This document shows positions 44,250-53,513 of a DNA stretch of 58,267 nt, one piece after another. Location of the stretch: the NCBI GenBank assembly GCA_013373375.1, contig JABXHY010000022.1, positions 1 through 58,267 on the forward strand. The letters run 5' to 3'. The stretch is from Gammaproteobacteria bacterium. GTDB lineage: Bacteria > Pseudomonadota > Gammaproteobacteria > Enterobacterales > Kangiellaceae. The translations under genes were made by a program, and so were the position numbers. The notes beneath the pieces were generated by a model. That model was not told where the DNA came from, ran no database searches, and worked only from the letters and a program-made list of their open reading frames with translations. Positions within the stretch are counted from its first letter, which is position 1. Every line of letters starts with the position of its first letter.

Positions 44250-44434
44250 AGAGCGAAAAGAGGAAGGCGTTTTGGTTAAGGCCATCGACTTTTTCGTAGC
44301 AAAATTTGACAAAGCACTAACAAACAGTGAAAAGTAGTATCTAAACTAAACAAATAAATGGCACATTGTCAGTCTATAGGGAGCAACATCTTAACTCAGA
44401 TATTCACTGGAACAGTCAAATAGGAGCGCGGCAA

Positions 44435-44998
44435 TTGAACTCACCATTAAATGCTCAAGTCTTAAGGCTCGATAAATCAGGTTTTCCAATGGAGTGGATT
44501 GGTATGCAGGAAGCTGCATGTTTGTACGCAAAAGATATGATCCTGTGGACGCTGGGAAACATTAAAGTCACACTTCATGGCGGCACCAGTCGTTTAACTG
44601 GTTTGCAAACAACTCTTGATATAGCGCCAGTTATTGCAGTCGATGGACAGCTTCACGAAAATGCCCATAAAGTTCCTCGATTGACTAATACCGCGCTATT
44701 CGCACGCGACAAATTTACCTGTATGTATTGCGGTGAGCAGTATGGCAAAACCAGTCTTACCAGAGAGCACGTTGTGCCAAAAGCTTCTGGTGGGAAAGAC
44801 TCCTGGACTAATTGTGTTACGGCTTGTAAAGCTTGTAACAATCTGAAAGGAAATCGCACGCCGGAGCAGGCAGGGATGAACTTATTAGCGGTTCCTTATA
44901 AGCCAAATAAATTTGAGTACTTGGCATTGAATAACCGTAACATTTTGGCAGATCAGATGGAATATTTGTCAAAGGGCTTTGCAAATTTTTCTGCGTGA
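44435..44998 (+). CDS. HNH endonuclease family protein
   Basis: A 187-residue protein. The C-terminal HNH fold has a zinc ribbon CMYCG, catalytic His in REHVVPKASGGKDSW, N in TNCVTACKACNNLKG, and a second zinc pair CKAC. The N-terminal half (PVLRLD-like, here QVLRLDKSGFPMEWIGMQEAACLY) is typical of a widespread solitary HNH family. TTG at 44435 has AGGAG (44422-44426) at an eight-base distance and begins just before the conserved LNAQVLRLD; an upstream in-frame TTG at 44366 lacks a site. No methylase or phage gene flanks it. Confidence 0.85.
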   Translation: MNSPLNAQVLRLDKSGFPMEWIGMQEAACLYAKDMILWTLGNIKVTLHGGTSRLTGLQTTLDIAPVIAVDGQLHENAHKVPRLTNTALFARDKFTCMYCGEQYGKTSLTREHVVPKASGGKDSWTNCVTACKACNNLKGNRTPEQAGMNLLAVPYKPNKFEYLALNNRNILADQMEYLSKGFANFSA

Positions 44999-45051
44999 TC
45001 TGTCTGCCATTAAAGATCTTAAATAAGTTAGGAACACTGGCTAGTGTAGCG

Positions 45052-45642
45052 TTAAAATAAATAACTCAATGACACACTAAATTGTGAGTTTGCTGTTGAA
45101 TCGTCTTCCTGCAACAAGCTTGAATCAAACAAGTGAGCACGATAATCGACTCGAAGCACAGTGGTTCGTGTAAAGTCTACTCTGTATCCCAGTCCAACAG
45201 TTGTGGTAAAGCTTTGTTCCCCACCAAACTGAGTGTCCCCAACTCCCGCAACTAAATAGAGCGATGAAAGTAGAGCTTGAGTGCCAGAAAAAAATTGCTC
45301 CGCTTGAAATATGTTATAACCAATTAAAAAATCAAGGTGCTTAAAATTTCGGTCGTCTCCAGAAAACAAAGCACCTTGGCTTTGTTCAAATGACGATAAG
45401 CCGACATCCGCTTGAAAATAATTAGCCTGAAGAAAAACATTTTCAGTTGAATGAAAAGTCGATTGAATTCCCCAAAGCATTTCACTGGAAAAATCCTGCA
45501 CCGTAATGAAGCCTGTCACTATCCCGACTTCAAACTGTTCTGAATCTAACTCGCTTAAGTCAGCTTCTTCGTTGGCAGACAGTTGTTGCGATGAAATGCT
45601 AAGAAGAAGAATTAGAAGAATGCGTTGAAGCCAAGTTGCCAT
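45052..45642 (-). CDS. Outer-membrane beta-barrel protein of the gliding/Nfs-type cluster
   Basis: A 196-residue precursor with a signal peptide (to SANEE). The mature part alternates strands (EVGIVTGFITVQDFSSEMLWGIQSTFHST, later TTTVGLGYRVDFT, FSVSLSYLF) and ends in Phe, as in small 8-strand barrels. It resembles the OMP group seen next to the Myxococcus gliding genes (TIGR04565-like), but this is from pattern only. Its start lies inside the preceding gene by 31 bases, so the two are coupled. Last of three barrel genes on this strand. Confidence 0.65.
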   Translation of the reverse strand: MATWLQRILLILLLSISSQQLSANEEADLSELDSEQFEVGIVTGFITVQDFSSEMLWGIQSTFHSTENVFLQANYFQADVGLSSFEQSQGALFSGDDRNFKHLDFLIGYNIFQAEQFFSGTQALLSSLYLVAGVGDTQFGGEQSFTTTVGLGYRVDFTRTTVLRVDYRAHLFDSSLLQEDDSTANSQFSVSLSYLF

Positions 45643-46364
45643 TGGTCAGATCTCTCACTGTCTAAATCAGTATCAATTTTAAAATCGCGAAACTCAGCTT
45701 TAACCAAAAAATTTCGCCCCACATAAATACTCAATCCGACGCCTAAACTAAGGTAGCTGGATTCATCAATGTCGAGTGGAATCAGTTCAGGCTGAGAACT
45801 TATTTTTAAACTGCCGGAACCAACTGTTATCGATGGAGAGAACTTCCATTCTGAATAAGGTTCAAACCTGACTACTCCACCATAATAACGACCACGTACT
45901 TCAGCGTCGTAAAACTTACTACGTTCAAACTCTAAAGAAAGCCATGAATTCCAGCGGTAGCCAGCGTTGAAGGTAATTACTTCTGCTGAGTCTAGTTCTC
46001 CTTTACTGAATCTTCCGGTATTAAAGCCTGCGAAAAAACTTCCTTCTAAATAGTCGCCGTAACTCACACTCGGCAAATCAACAGGTTCACCTGTCGGTAA
46101 AAGCGTTCGAGCAATTTGTGCGGCCTTTGCCCATCCGGTTTGACCGTACTCAGAGGTTATTTCATACCAATCAGGTCGTCGTTTTAAAATAGTAACTCTT
46201 TCACCTTGTTCAACGGTGTAAAACACTGGGTAGCCTTCGCCGGGCCCTGTGTGTAACTCAACAAAAGGGTCGATGACTTCTATTGAGACTGAGGGCTCTT
46301 CCGCAACAGATTGCCATGAACTAAGTAAAAGTATTGGTAACAGGAGATATAGATAAGATTTCAT
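45612..46364 (-). CDS. SH3b domain fused to an outer-membrane beta-barrel
   Basis: A 250-residue precursor with a signal peptide (to SVAEEP). Residues about 27-88 form a bacterial SH3 domain (VELHTGPGEGYPVFYTVEQGERVTI then PDWYEITSEYGQTGWA), a fold that often binds peptidoglycan. A barrel of about 150 residues follows, with aromatic-rich strands (YLSLGVGLSIYVGRNFLVKAEFRDF) and a C-terminal FNAFF. This would tether an outer-membrane barrel to the cell wall. It sits 17 bases downstream of the third barrel gene and overlaps the next by 31 bases. Confidence 0.68.
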   Translation of the reverse strand: MKSYLYLLLPILLLSSWQSVAEEPSVSIEVIDPFVELHTGPGEGYPVFYTVEQGERVTILKRRPDWYEITSEYGQTGWAKAAQIARTLLPTGEPVDLPSVSYGDYLEGSFFAGFNTGRFSKGELDSAEVITFNAGYRWNSWLSLEFERSKFYDAEVRGRYYGGVVRFEPYSEWKFSPSITVGSGSLKISSQPELIPLDIDESSYLSLGVGLSIYVGRNFLVKAEFRDFKIDTDLDSERSDQWQLGFNAFF

Positions 46365-46381
46365 TAAAATTACTCCCGCCG

Positions 46382-47053
46382 TTAAAACATTACATTGAGA
46401 CCAACGCTAAACTCAAGGTTCTGAGTTCGCTTTTGGTCGCCAATAAAATCGCGTTCAAAGGAATGGTTGAAAAAGTTGATATCTAGATTAGTCGATTCTG
46501 AAAGCAACGTTTTATACTGAAGCCCCAAGGTGTAGCCCGTATCATCAGACCCAGCGAACTCCATATTACCGAAACCAATCAGTGCAACAATTCGAGAGTT
46601 GAATTTAGTGTCGCTGCTGAAAAAAGAGCGACCATTAAATAAGCGATAACCAAACAAAGCACTTGTCACTTTAAATTCTCGATCAGACGGAGAGAGGAAG
46701 TCTAGACCTATGACTCGCTCAAAGGTTGCTCGATCGATATCGGCGCTTCGAGAAATAATCTGAATCGAGTAGTCTGAGGTGATGTGGTAACTGGCTTGAA
46801 AGCCATCAATACTATTGGTCGCGAAATCGTCCACCGACAAGCGCCCATATGTAAAGCCAAGTTCGAATGTATTCGGTTGTATTTTTGGCGCGCTTACCGG
46901 GCTTGGCCCTTGCTTGGGCTCAATAATGGTAACGGACTGTACCTCTTCTTCCTGAGAGAATGCTGGAGCCGTAAAGGCTGTGGCGGCAAGCAAACAGCTT
47001 GGTATGAACGCTGCTCGCATTGTCGCTCGAAAAAGCTTTAAACCTTGATGCAT
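46382..47053 (-). CDS. Outer-membrane beta-barrel protein, first gene of the barrel triplet
   Basis: A 223-residue precursor with a signal peptide (cleavage near APAFSQEE) and a short proline-rich linker (PKQGPSPVSAPKIQP), then barrel strands such as FELGFTYGRLSVDDF, GFQASYHITSDYSIQII, and NLEFSVGLNVMF at the end. Its spacing and pattern match the 196-residue barrel (a shared 'FE(L/V)G-x-(F/V)TxG/YG...' start), so the two are paralogues. The gene starts the minus-strand unit that faces away from the TPR-ExbBD operon. Confidence 0.65.
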   Translation of the reverse strand: MHQGLKLFRATMRAAFIPSCLLAATAFTAPAFSQEEEVQSVTIIEPKQGPSPVSAPKIQPNTFELGFTYGRLSVDDFATNSIDGFQASYHITSDYSIQIISRSADIDRATFERVIGLDFLSPSDREFKVTSALFGYRLFNGRSFFSSDTKFNSRIVALIGFGNMEFAGSDDTGYTLGLQYKTLLSESTNLDINFFNHSFERDFIGDQKRTQNLEFSVGLNVMF

Positions 47054-47517
47054 GAAGCCATACTCTCCCTGACTTTAGTTATCGTTCTTAGTTGTAAATT
47101 TATGCAGTGTTCCTTGAATCAAAATTGCGAGCTTAAAGAAGCTGGTTTAAATGACATTGCAATTTTTGAAAACCTAGAACTAACATTAATCCTCTACTAC
47201 ACTTTTAATCTCGGCGCGCGTTGTATATGCAGAGTCTAGAGACTGGTTGATTCGTATGCTAGCGAATTCGTTGATTAATGTCGCTATAAGTAAAGTTCAA
47301 GTTGTGACTGATGTCTAATATTAAGCAGTTAACTCATTCAAAATTGTGATGAAAGTTAAGATTTTTAATATGTATACTTTATAACCAACCAGAGCTCTCT
47401 TATCATCGCCTTGAAGCCAGTTATTTTATTTATTTTTTTATACTCACTTTACCGTGGTAGCTTAATTGACTTAAGCAAGTTGTTCACGATACCAAGGAGC
47501 CGTTCGGCAGATTTGTT
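47054..47517. other. Divergent promoter region between barrel genes and the TPR-ExbBD operon
   Basis: A 464-base AT-rich gap. TATACT elements at 47373-47378 and 47439-47444 could be -10 boxes for the plus-strand operon, but neither has a well-spaced -35. AAGGAG at 47494-47499 lies 18 bases before the first ATG, rather far for a binding site. One open frame at 47045-47239 was judged spurious. No repeat or known operator seen. Confidence 0.45.
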
Positions 47518-48078
47518 ATGTTTATGAATACTTCTGTATGTAAGTGTTTACTTACTTTAGGGATTTTTATGCTCAGCGCTTCAGTTAAAGCGGCGGAGCC
47601 AAGTAAAGCTGAAAAGCAAGCGCAAAATACTCTGAAATCGATATCGTCTGAGCTGCAGTCGCTCAAACAAGACGTCGTTTCATTGAATAATGACTTGCGA
47701 CTAATGGAAGAGAAAATCCTGTTCCCTTCTAGCACTAAGTATTCAGTCTTTCTATCACTGCGCACAGGCAAATTCTTAAAGCTCGAAAGCGTTAAATTGA
47801 AACTCGATGGCAAATTTGTATCGACACATCTCTACTCTAACAAACAGCGAGAAGCGCTTGCTCGAGGCGGAATTCAAAAGCTTCATGTAACTAATCTGAA
47901 TGAAGGCAAGCACTCCATCACCGCATTTTTTACTGGACTGGATATCAACGGACGACCAGTAAAATTGGCTGAAACGGTAGATTTTGAAAAGGGACCTGCT
48001 GGAGAGTACCTCGAGATTGCGGTAGTGGATAATCCTGCAACTCAAGAACCTATGTTTAAAATGAAGCGGTGGCAGTAA
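47518..48078 (+). CDS. Exported coiled-coil and beta-sandwich protein, first gene of the trans-envelope operon
   Basis: A 186-residue precursor with a signal peptide (SVKAAEP), a helical coiled-coil (about residues 30-65, QNTLKSISSELQSLKQDV) and a strand-rich domain (KYSVFLSLRTGKFLKLESVKLKLDG). Close relatives in other gammaproteobacteria and myxobacteria begin the same kind of gene cluster and are often labelled AraC-like in databases. That label does not fit: no helix-turn-helix is visible and the protein is exported. Its stop overlaps the next start (TAATG). Probably a periplasmic structural part. Confidence 0.6.
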   Translation: MFMNTSVCKCLLTLGIFMLSASVKAAEPSKAEKQAQNTLKSISSELQSLKQDVVSLNNDLRLMEEKILFPSSTKYSVFLSLRTGKFLKLESVKLKLDGKFVSTHLYSNKQREALARGGIQKLHVTNLNEGKHSITAFFTGLDINGRPVKLAETVDFEKGPAGEYLEIAVVDNPATQEPMFKMKRWQ

Positions 48079-49820
48079 TGGCGAGAGTGGAAACTCTGAA
48101 ACGTCAGTTTTTCAAATGTTTAGGATTACTCGCTGGATGCACTAGTTTTGCGTTGTGGGCAAGTCAACCTCAAGTAGTGGAGAAAGCTGATAAAACAGAA
48201 CTCGAGTGGGGCAATGTTTTATTTGAGTATTATCAAAAAGATTATTTTGAAGCTCTAATCGAATACGAATATGCCAAAACCATTAACAATGACACTGCAA
48301 AAAGTGATTATGGGCAAATGCTACAAGGTGGGATGTTGCTGTCTTACGGCCAGGCAAAACAATCGCAAGAGATTTTTGATCGTGTGCTTGCAAGATCAGC
48401 TGACCCTTTGGTTCGAAATCGAGCATGGTATTATTTAGCGAATCTTTATTATCACAAATCTGAACCTGAGAAAGCGCATCAATCACTCGCAAAAATTTCA
48501 GGTCCTGTACCAAGTGATTTGTTTCCTGAGTTTTATCACCTCACGTCGTTGATTAATAGCGACGTTGAAAACTTAGCTCAAGCAGAAAATATATTATCGC
48601 AAGTACCCGAAGACAGTAAGCATTATCCCTATGTACTGTTTAATGTCGCGATAGGTCAATTGCGGAGCAATGAATTAAAAAAATCGCTAATCAATTTAAC
48701 CAAAGTAAATCAATACGCTGCACGCTCAGAAGAACATGCTTCGCTAAGCGATAGAGCAACACACGGTTTAGCACAATTGGCATTAAAGTCTGGCAACCTT
48801 CCTACAGCTTGGGCCAACCTTCAAAAGATTAGAACCAATGGACTTTATTCAAACAGAGGGTTGTTAACTTATGCTTGGACTGCGATAAAAATAAAACAGT
48901 TTAATGAAGCTATTCCTGCTCTAGAAATTCTTCAGTCTCGTGATATTGCAATACCCGAAGTTCAAGAAGCAAAAGTCTTATTGGCGCATTTATACGAGCA
49001 ACAAGGCGCGCCGAGAAAAGCTTTAAAAAGTAACTTAATTTCGATAGATGAGTTTGCAAAAGGTATCAATCGAGTAGCGGAAGCGCGTGATATCATTGCC
49101 AAGCAAAATGTTCCTGAGGAATTTGTTCGGAACTTAGATGTAATTATAGACGACTCAGATTGGTTTGGTGCTCAGCCTTCAATTGATTATCAAAAGTTAA
49201 CGCCATTTTTAATTGATTTAATGTCCAGTCGAATTCTGAATGAAACATTAAAAGAACTCTCTGATCTTTATGCGATTAAAAAGAATCTGGAGAATTGGGA
49301 ATTTCAGAGTAATGAGCATTTATTGATCATGAATAATGCTGATAAGAAAAGCATTTCCAAAGAAGAACGTAAAGCGATACAGAGAAGTAAGGCTATTCAA
49401 CAACAATTAAGCGATAAAAAACAAGAGTTGAAATTGTTAATGCTCTCGTTAAAGCCTGAAGAGCAAAAAAGATTTCAATCAACTATTGATAGCATTGATA
49501 AAGAAATTGCAATTTTGCAAAGCCGCACTGACGGAATGTCGAGATTGTCGCAGCCTTACAAGCAGCCTGCATCAGTGAAAAAGGAAATGAAAGACAAGCA
49601 CAATCAGGTTAAGCAAAAATTAAAACAAACCAGTCGTTTAATTGCAAAGTTAGAGCCTGTGGTTAGAAGTTTAGTAAATGAAGAGCTCGATAAACACGAA
49701 GAGCGAATGCGCTATTACTGGGCACAGTCACGATTAGCTAAAGCCCGATTGTACGATACAACTTTAATGGAATTAGATAACGTAACGTCAAACAAGGAAT
49801 CAGGCGAGGGTGTTAAGTAA
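48078..49820 (+). CDS. Exported TPR and coiled-coil protein of the trans-envelope operon
   Basis: A 580-residue protein. A hydrophobic segment near the N-terminus (FFKCLGLLAGCTSFALWAS) is a signal peptide. Residues 50-330 are helical TPR-like repeats (LFEYYQKDYFEALIEYEYAK, NRAWYYLANLYYHKSEPEKAHQSL). From about residue 395 the sequence is a long charged coiled coil (KKSISKEERKAIQRSKAIQQ, LKPEEQKRFQSTIDSIDKEI). GTG at 48069 and ATG at 48078 both fit; ATG is chosen because it forms the usual TAATG coupling. Likely a periplasmic scaffold of the machine. Confidence 0.72.
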   Translation: MARVETLKRQFFKCLGLLAGCTSFALWASQPQVVEKADKTELEWGNVLFEYYQKDYFEALIEYEYAKTINNDTAKSDYGQMLQGGMLLSYGQAKQSQEIFDRVLARSADPLVRNRAWYYLANLYYHKSEPEKAHQSLAKISGPVPSDLFPEFYHLTSLINSDVENLAQAENILSQVPEDSKHYPYVLFNVAIGQLRSNELKKSLINLTKVNQYAARSEEHASLSDRATHGLAQLALKSGNLPTAWANLQKIRTNGLYSNRGLLTYAWTAIKIKQFNEAIPALEILQSRDIAIPEVQEAKVLLAHLYEQQGAPRKALKSNLISIDEFAKGINRVAEARDIIAKQNVPEEFVRNLDVIIDDSDWFGAQPSIDYQKLTPFLIDLMSSRILNETLKELSDLYAIKKNLENWEFQSNEHLLIMNNADKKSISKEERKAIQRSKAIQQQLSDKKQELKLLMLSLKPEEQKRFQSTIDSIDKEIAILQSRTDGMSRLSQPYKQPASVKKEMKDKHNQVKQKLKQTSRLIAKLEPVVRSLVNEELDKHEERMRYYWAQSRLAKARLYDTTLMELDNVTSNKESGEGVK

Positions 49821-52675
49821 TGAACCGAATTGTATTTCCAATCTCATTAGCACTGCTTTTAGCCGGCTGCGGTGGTGGTCAACGAACACTCGGAGATTTA
49901 GAGTATAAGGAAACCAAAGAAAAGCCGGTGGAGCTCGCTCAACTTTCTCATGAAGAAGTTAGAAAAGAGTATCAGGAGTTACTTTCATTATTTAAAGATG
50001 ATGAGCTCAAAGAACAAATTGAGCGACGGATAGCTGATGTATATATGATCGAGAGCGGCAATGCTCAGGTCGAAGCAAAGCCGAAGAAACAAAAAAGTTA
50101 TTATCAAGAAGCGATTAAGAATTACCTTCATATTTTAGAAAAATATCCCTATGCGCCGGAAAACGCAGATGTAATGTATCAGTTATCTAAAGCTTACGAC
50201 ATGGAAGGCAAAACAGACTTGTCATTAAATATGTTGGTCAAGCTAACGAAATATCACCCAAATTATAAATACATTGCGGAAGCTCATTTTAGAAAAGGCG
50301 ATATCCTGTTTTCAAAACAAAAATATCGAGAGGCTGAACGTGATTATACTCGAGTGCTTCAGCTAAATGCTCCAGACTTACATTTATACGCCAACTATAT
50401 GTTGGGTTGGTCGCATTACAAACAGTTTGATTACAATCCAAGTTTAAATGCGTTTGGTGTGGTACTTAATCGACTGTTAGCGAAACAGCAGCAGGCTGAA
50501 GGACTTTCTAACACAGAAAAACCTTTGATTAATGACACGCTTCATGCAATGAGTTTAGCGTTTTCTAAGTACGGTGGTGCGCAAAAAATTGAATCAATAG
50601 AGCCCCTCAAAGGACAGCCTCATATTTGGATGGTGTATGAATCACTTGGTGATTACTATCTTGATAAAGAGCGTTATGAAGACTCTGCAGAAGCCTATCG
50701 CTTATACGTCAATCAATACAACTTCACTGAGCAAGCACCAAAGTTACACACAAAACTAATTGATACTTATACAACTGGTGACTTTCCTCTTCTCGCGTTA
50801 AAAGAGAAAGAGTCTTATGTTGAATACTATGGACTGGGGTCGGTGTATGAGAAAACTGTAGGTGTCATTTCAACCGACATTAAATCAACGATTAAAGTTT
50901 ATCTCGACCAACTTGCTAAACACTATCATGCATTAGGTCAAAAGAACGATAAGCTATACGCCCAGCTCTCAAAACAAGAGAACGGTTCTGGCAACTCTGA
51001 CTTATTGAAAAAAATGTCCGGTAAAGAAGCCGAAGCAAAAAATGCTTATCGAAAAGCAGCGTTTTTTTATAGTGAGTTCATACGAACCTTCCCTTCAGAC
51101 AATCGTGTTGCAGAAGTGACTTATCTTCAGTCGGAAGCTTTATATGCGGCGACTGATTTTGTTAAAGCCATCGAAGGTTATGAAAAAGTTGCCTATCAAT
51201 TTAATAACAAACACAGTGCATCTTTTGAGTCTAAAGCAGGTTACGCTGCAATAACAAGTTATAGAAGGTTGATTGAGCAGCCTTCAAACAACGAGCAAAG
51301 TAAGAATAAATGGCAAGCCCAAGCTGTCGAAAGCATGCTGCGTTTTGCCGGTAAGTTCAAACAAGACAAACGTTCACCTGCTGTATTAACCAATGCCGCC
51401 GAATATTTGTTTGGGTTACAAGAATATCAAAGAGCAATCGAAGTTACTCAGGCGATTATCGGACAAGGCAAAAATATTGATCCAACGTTATTAAAAACTG
51501 CTTACGGCATTGTTGCGCATTCTTATTTTCAATTGAAAAACTATCAGTTGGCCGAAGACAATTATCTAGCGCAGCGTAAGTTAGCAAAAGTAGGAACTCA
51601 GGAATATAACCAGATTTCTGAGCGAGTTGCGGTATCGATTTATAAGAAAACTGAAGGGTTATTAGCGCAAAAGCAAGATGAAAAAGCTGTTGAGCAGTTA
51701 CTTCGTGTTAAGCAGCTGGCGCCAAACTCTTCAGTCAGAGTAACAGCTCAATACGATGCAGCTAATTTGCTTACCAGCATGGAACAATGGAAACCCGCAA
51801 TAGAAGAGTTTTCTGAGTTGTGGCGTCTTTATCCTAGTCATAAATTAGCGATCGAGTTTCCAAGAAAACTGGCTTTTCTGTTTGAAAAGTCTGAGCAATG
51901 GGCTAAAGCGGCGAAGCAATATGAGTATCTCAGCGATAAAGATAAAGATGCCGATATTAGACGCAGCTCTTTATTTCAATCGGCGCTAATGGAAGAGAAA
52001 AATAAACAGTTCGACGATGCTATCGTGAAGTTTCGAGAATATGCGCGGCAATACGAGCAACCTTTTGAAATTCGTATGGAAGCCCGTTATCACCTTGCTG
52101 ATTTATACGGAAAAACCAATCAAATCAATAAACAGTTATTTTGGCTAAGACGCATTATCGACGGACATGCTGAAGCTGGTAGTCAACAAAATGAGCGTAG
52201 CTTGTGGCTTGCTGCATGGGCAAACTCGGTCTACGGCGATTATTTTGCTGGTGAATTTTACAAACGTCGACTAACTTCTCCATTAGGTAAAAGTTTACCT
52301 AGAAAGAACAAATTGCTTAAAGATGCGATATCTCGTTATGAAAAAGCAGCAAACTATGGGGTTTTTGAATTTGTGACGATGGCCTCTGTAAAAATGGCCA
52401 ATATGTACGATCATTTAGCTACCTCATTGCGAAAAGCGGCTCCGCCCAAAGGATTGACTGCTGCGCAACGAGAAGAGTATCGAGTCATTATCGAAGAACA
52501 AGCGGCACCACTTCAAGGCGTCGCGCGCGAATTGCACGAAGGCAATGTATTGCGAGCTTGGGAAGGCGAATACAACAAGTGGATTGAAGAAAGTTTTGCT
52601 GCAATGGCGGTCATGTATCCTGAGCGGTTTGGTAAGTCTGAATTAGTAGTGAGTTATGGCGATGAAATTTGGTAA
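49820..52675 (+). CDS. Large TPR lipoprotein of the trans-envelope operon
   Basis: A 951-residue protein with lipobox LLAG-C17 followed by Gly, so it should be an outer-membrane lipoprotein. The rest is tetratricopeptide repeats: for example AIKNYLHILEKYPYAPENAD, AEAHFRKGDILFSKQKYREA, AAEYLFGLQEYQRAIEVTQA, and more to about residue 880. It starts at the stop of the previous gene (TAATG) and overlaps the next gene by 20 bases. It resembles GltE/AglT-like TPR lipoproteins in architecture, a match by architecture and not by search. Confidence 0.75.
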   Translation: MNRIVFPISLALLLAGCGGGQRTLGDLEYKETKEKPVELAQLSHEEVRKEYQELLSLFKDDELKEQIERRIADVYMIESGNAQVEAKPKKQKSYYQEAIKNYLHILEKYPYAPENADVMYQLSKAYDMEGKTDLSLNMLVKLTKYHPNYKYIAEAHFRKGDILFSKQKYREAERDYTRVLQLNAPDLHLYANYMLGWSHYKQFDYNPSLNAFGVVLNRLLAKQQQAEGLSNTEKPLINDTLHAMSLAFSKYGGAQKIESIEPLKGQPHIWMVYESLGDYYLDKERYEDSAEAYRLYVNQYNFTEQAPKLHTKLIDTYTTGDFPLLALKEKESYVEYYGLGSVYEKTVGVISTDIKSTIKVYLDQLAKHYHALGQKNDKLYAQLSKQENGSGNSDLLKKMSGKEAEAKNAYRKAAFFYSEFIRTFPSDNRVAEVTYLQSEALYAATDFVKAIEGYEKVAYQFNNKHSASFESKAGYAAITSYRRLIEQPSNNEQSKNKWQAQAVESMLRFAGKFKQDKRSPAVLTNAAEYLFGLQEYQRAIEVTQAIIGQGKNIDPTLLKTAYGIVAHSYFQLKNYQLAEDNYLAQRKLAKVGTQEYNQISERVAVSIYKKTEGLLAQKQDEKAVEQLLRVKQLAPNSSVRVTAQYDAANLLTSMEQWKPAIEEFSELWRLYPSHKLAIEFPRKLAFLFEKSEQWAKAAKQYEYLSDKDKDADIRRSSLFQSALMEEKNKQFDDAIVKFREYARQYEQPFEIRMEARYHLADLYGKTNQINKQLFWLRRIIDGHAEAGSQQNERSLWLAAWANSVYGDYFAGEFYKRRLTSPLGKSLPRKNKLLKDAISRYEKAANYGVFEFVTMASVKMANMYDHLATSLRKAAPPKGLTAAQREEYRVIIEEQAAPLQGVARELHEGNVLRAWEGEYNKWIEESFAAMAVMYPERFGKSELVVSYGDEIW

Positions 52676-53513
52676 GCACGTTACAGCAGTTGGAATAGCG
52701 TTGGTTACATTGGCGCTCATTACGGGCTGTGGGAGTAACAAAAAAAGTGGTTTAACGCTCGCTGTCTCGGGTGACGAGAAGCGATCACAAGTTCAAACTG
52801 ATAAATATTTGCCTAAAAAGCAGGTTAATACAGAAACTGGCGATGAGCTGGTTTATCAGCCGCAGCCTAACCCTTATTTAAAACAGGAAGGTCAACTATC
52901 ACCTGAAACTGTTCAATGGTTCATTCAAGCAAAGCGTAATCTTCAAAATGGGCAAGATAAGATTGCAGAACAGTTTTTAGATAAGATCACTAAGAAAAAT
53001 GATTCTTTATCAGGTCCTTGGGTTATGAAGGGCGATATTGCCGTTAACCAGAAGAAGCTGGAAACAGCGGTTGAACATTATGTAAAAGCTATCGAAGTTA
53101 ACTCCAGAAACGTGAATGCCTATTTAAAACTAGCAAAGGCACAACGTGAACTTGGACGCTTTGTTCATGCACAAAATACCTATGCTAAAACATTATCTGT
53201 GTGGAAAGATTTTCCTGAAGCTCATTTTAATTTAGGTGTGCTGTATGACCTTTACTTGAATCAACCAGAAAAAGCACAGCTTCATTTAGAAGCGTACCAA
53301 TTTTTGGCGGCTAATAAGCCTGCAAAATTAAAAGCATGGCTTGCCGATTTGTCAGAGAGAACCGGACAGAACAATTATATCGAAGTGGATTTTAACGCCA
53401 AACGTGAAGCGGTTTTGGCAAAGCTTGAAGCCGAGAAAGGTGAAAGCGAACCTAACGCGAAAGACAAGCAAAGTGCTCTCAACAAAACCAATGAGGAGCA
53501 ATCAACCCGATGA
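52656..53513 (+). CDS. TPR lipoprotein of the trans-envelope operon
   Basis: A 285-residue protein with lipobox ALITG-C25 followed by Gly and Ser. A linker rich in K, Q and P precedes the repeats. Three or four TPR-like motifs (GPWVMKGDIAVNQKKLETAVEHYVKAI, NAYLKLAKAQRELGRF, EAHFNLGVLYDLYLNQPEKAQLHL; only partly shown here) span residues about 105-230. The C-terminus is charged and disordered. Two ATGs at 52656 and 52662 are possible. The stop overlaps the next ATG (ATGA). Confidence 0.75.
   Translation: MAMKFGKHVTAVGIALVTLALITGCGSNKKSGLTLAVSGDEKRSQVQTDKYLPKKQVNTETGDELVYQPQPNPYLKQEGQLSPETVQWFIQAKRNLQNGQDKIAEQFLDKITKKNDSLSGPWVMKGDIAVNQKKLETAVEHYVKAIEVNSRNVNAYLKLAKAQRELGRFVHAQNTYAKTLSVWKDFPEAHFNLGVLYDLYLNQPEKAQLHLEAYQFLAANKPAKLKAWLADLSERTGQNNYIEVDFNAKREAVLAKLEAEKGESEPNAKDKQSALNKTNEEQSTR

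Noticed and set aside
47045-47239. Open frame of 64 codons in the divergent gap before the trans-envelope operon
   Set aside because: No ribosome-binding site, no family likeness, cysteine-rich random-looking sequence, and it overlaps the start of the first barrel gene on the other strand.
47518-48078. AraC-family regulator label for the first operon gene
   Set aside because: The protein has a signal peptide and no helix-turn-helix; a structural periplasmic role fits better.
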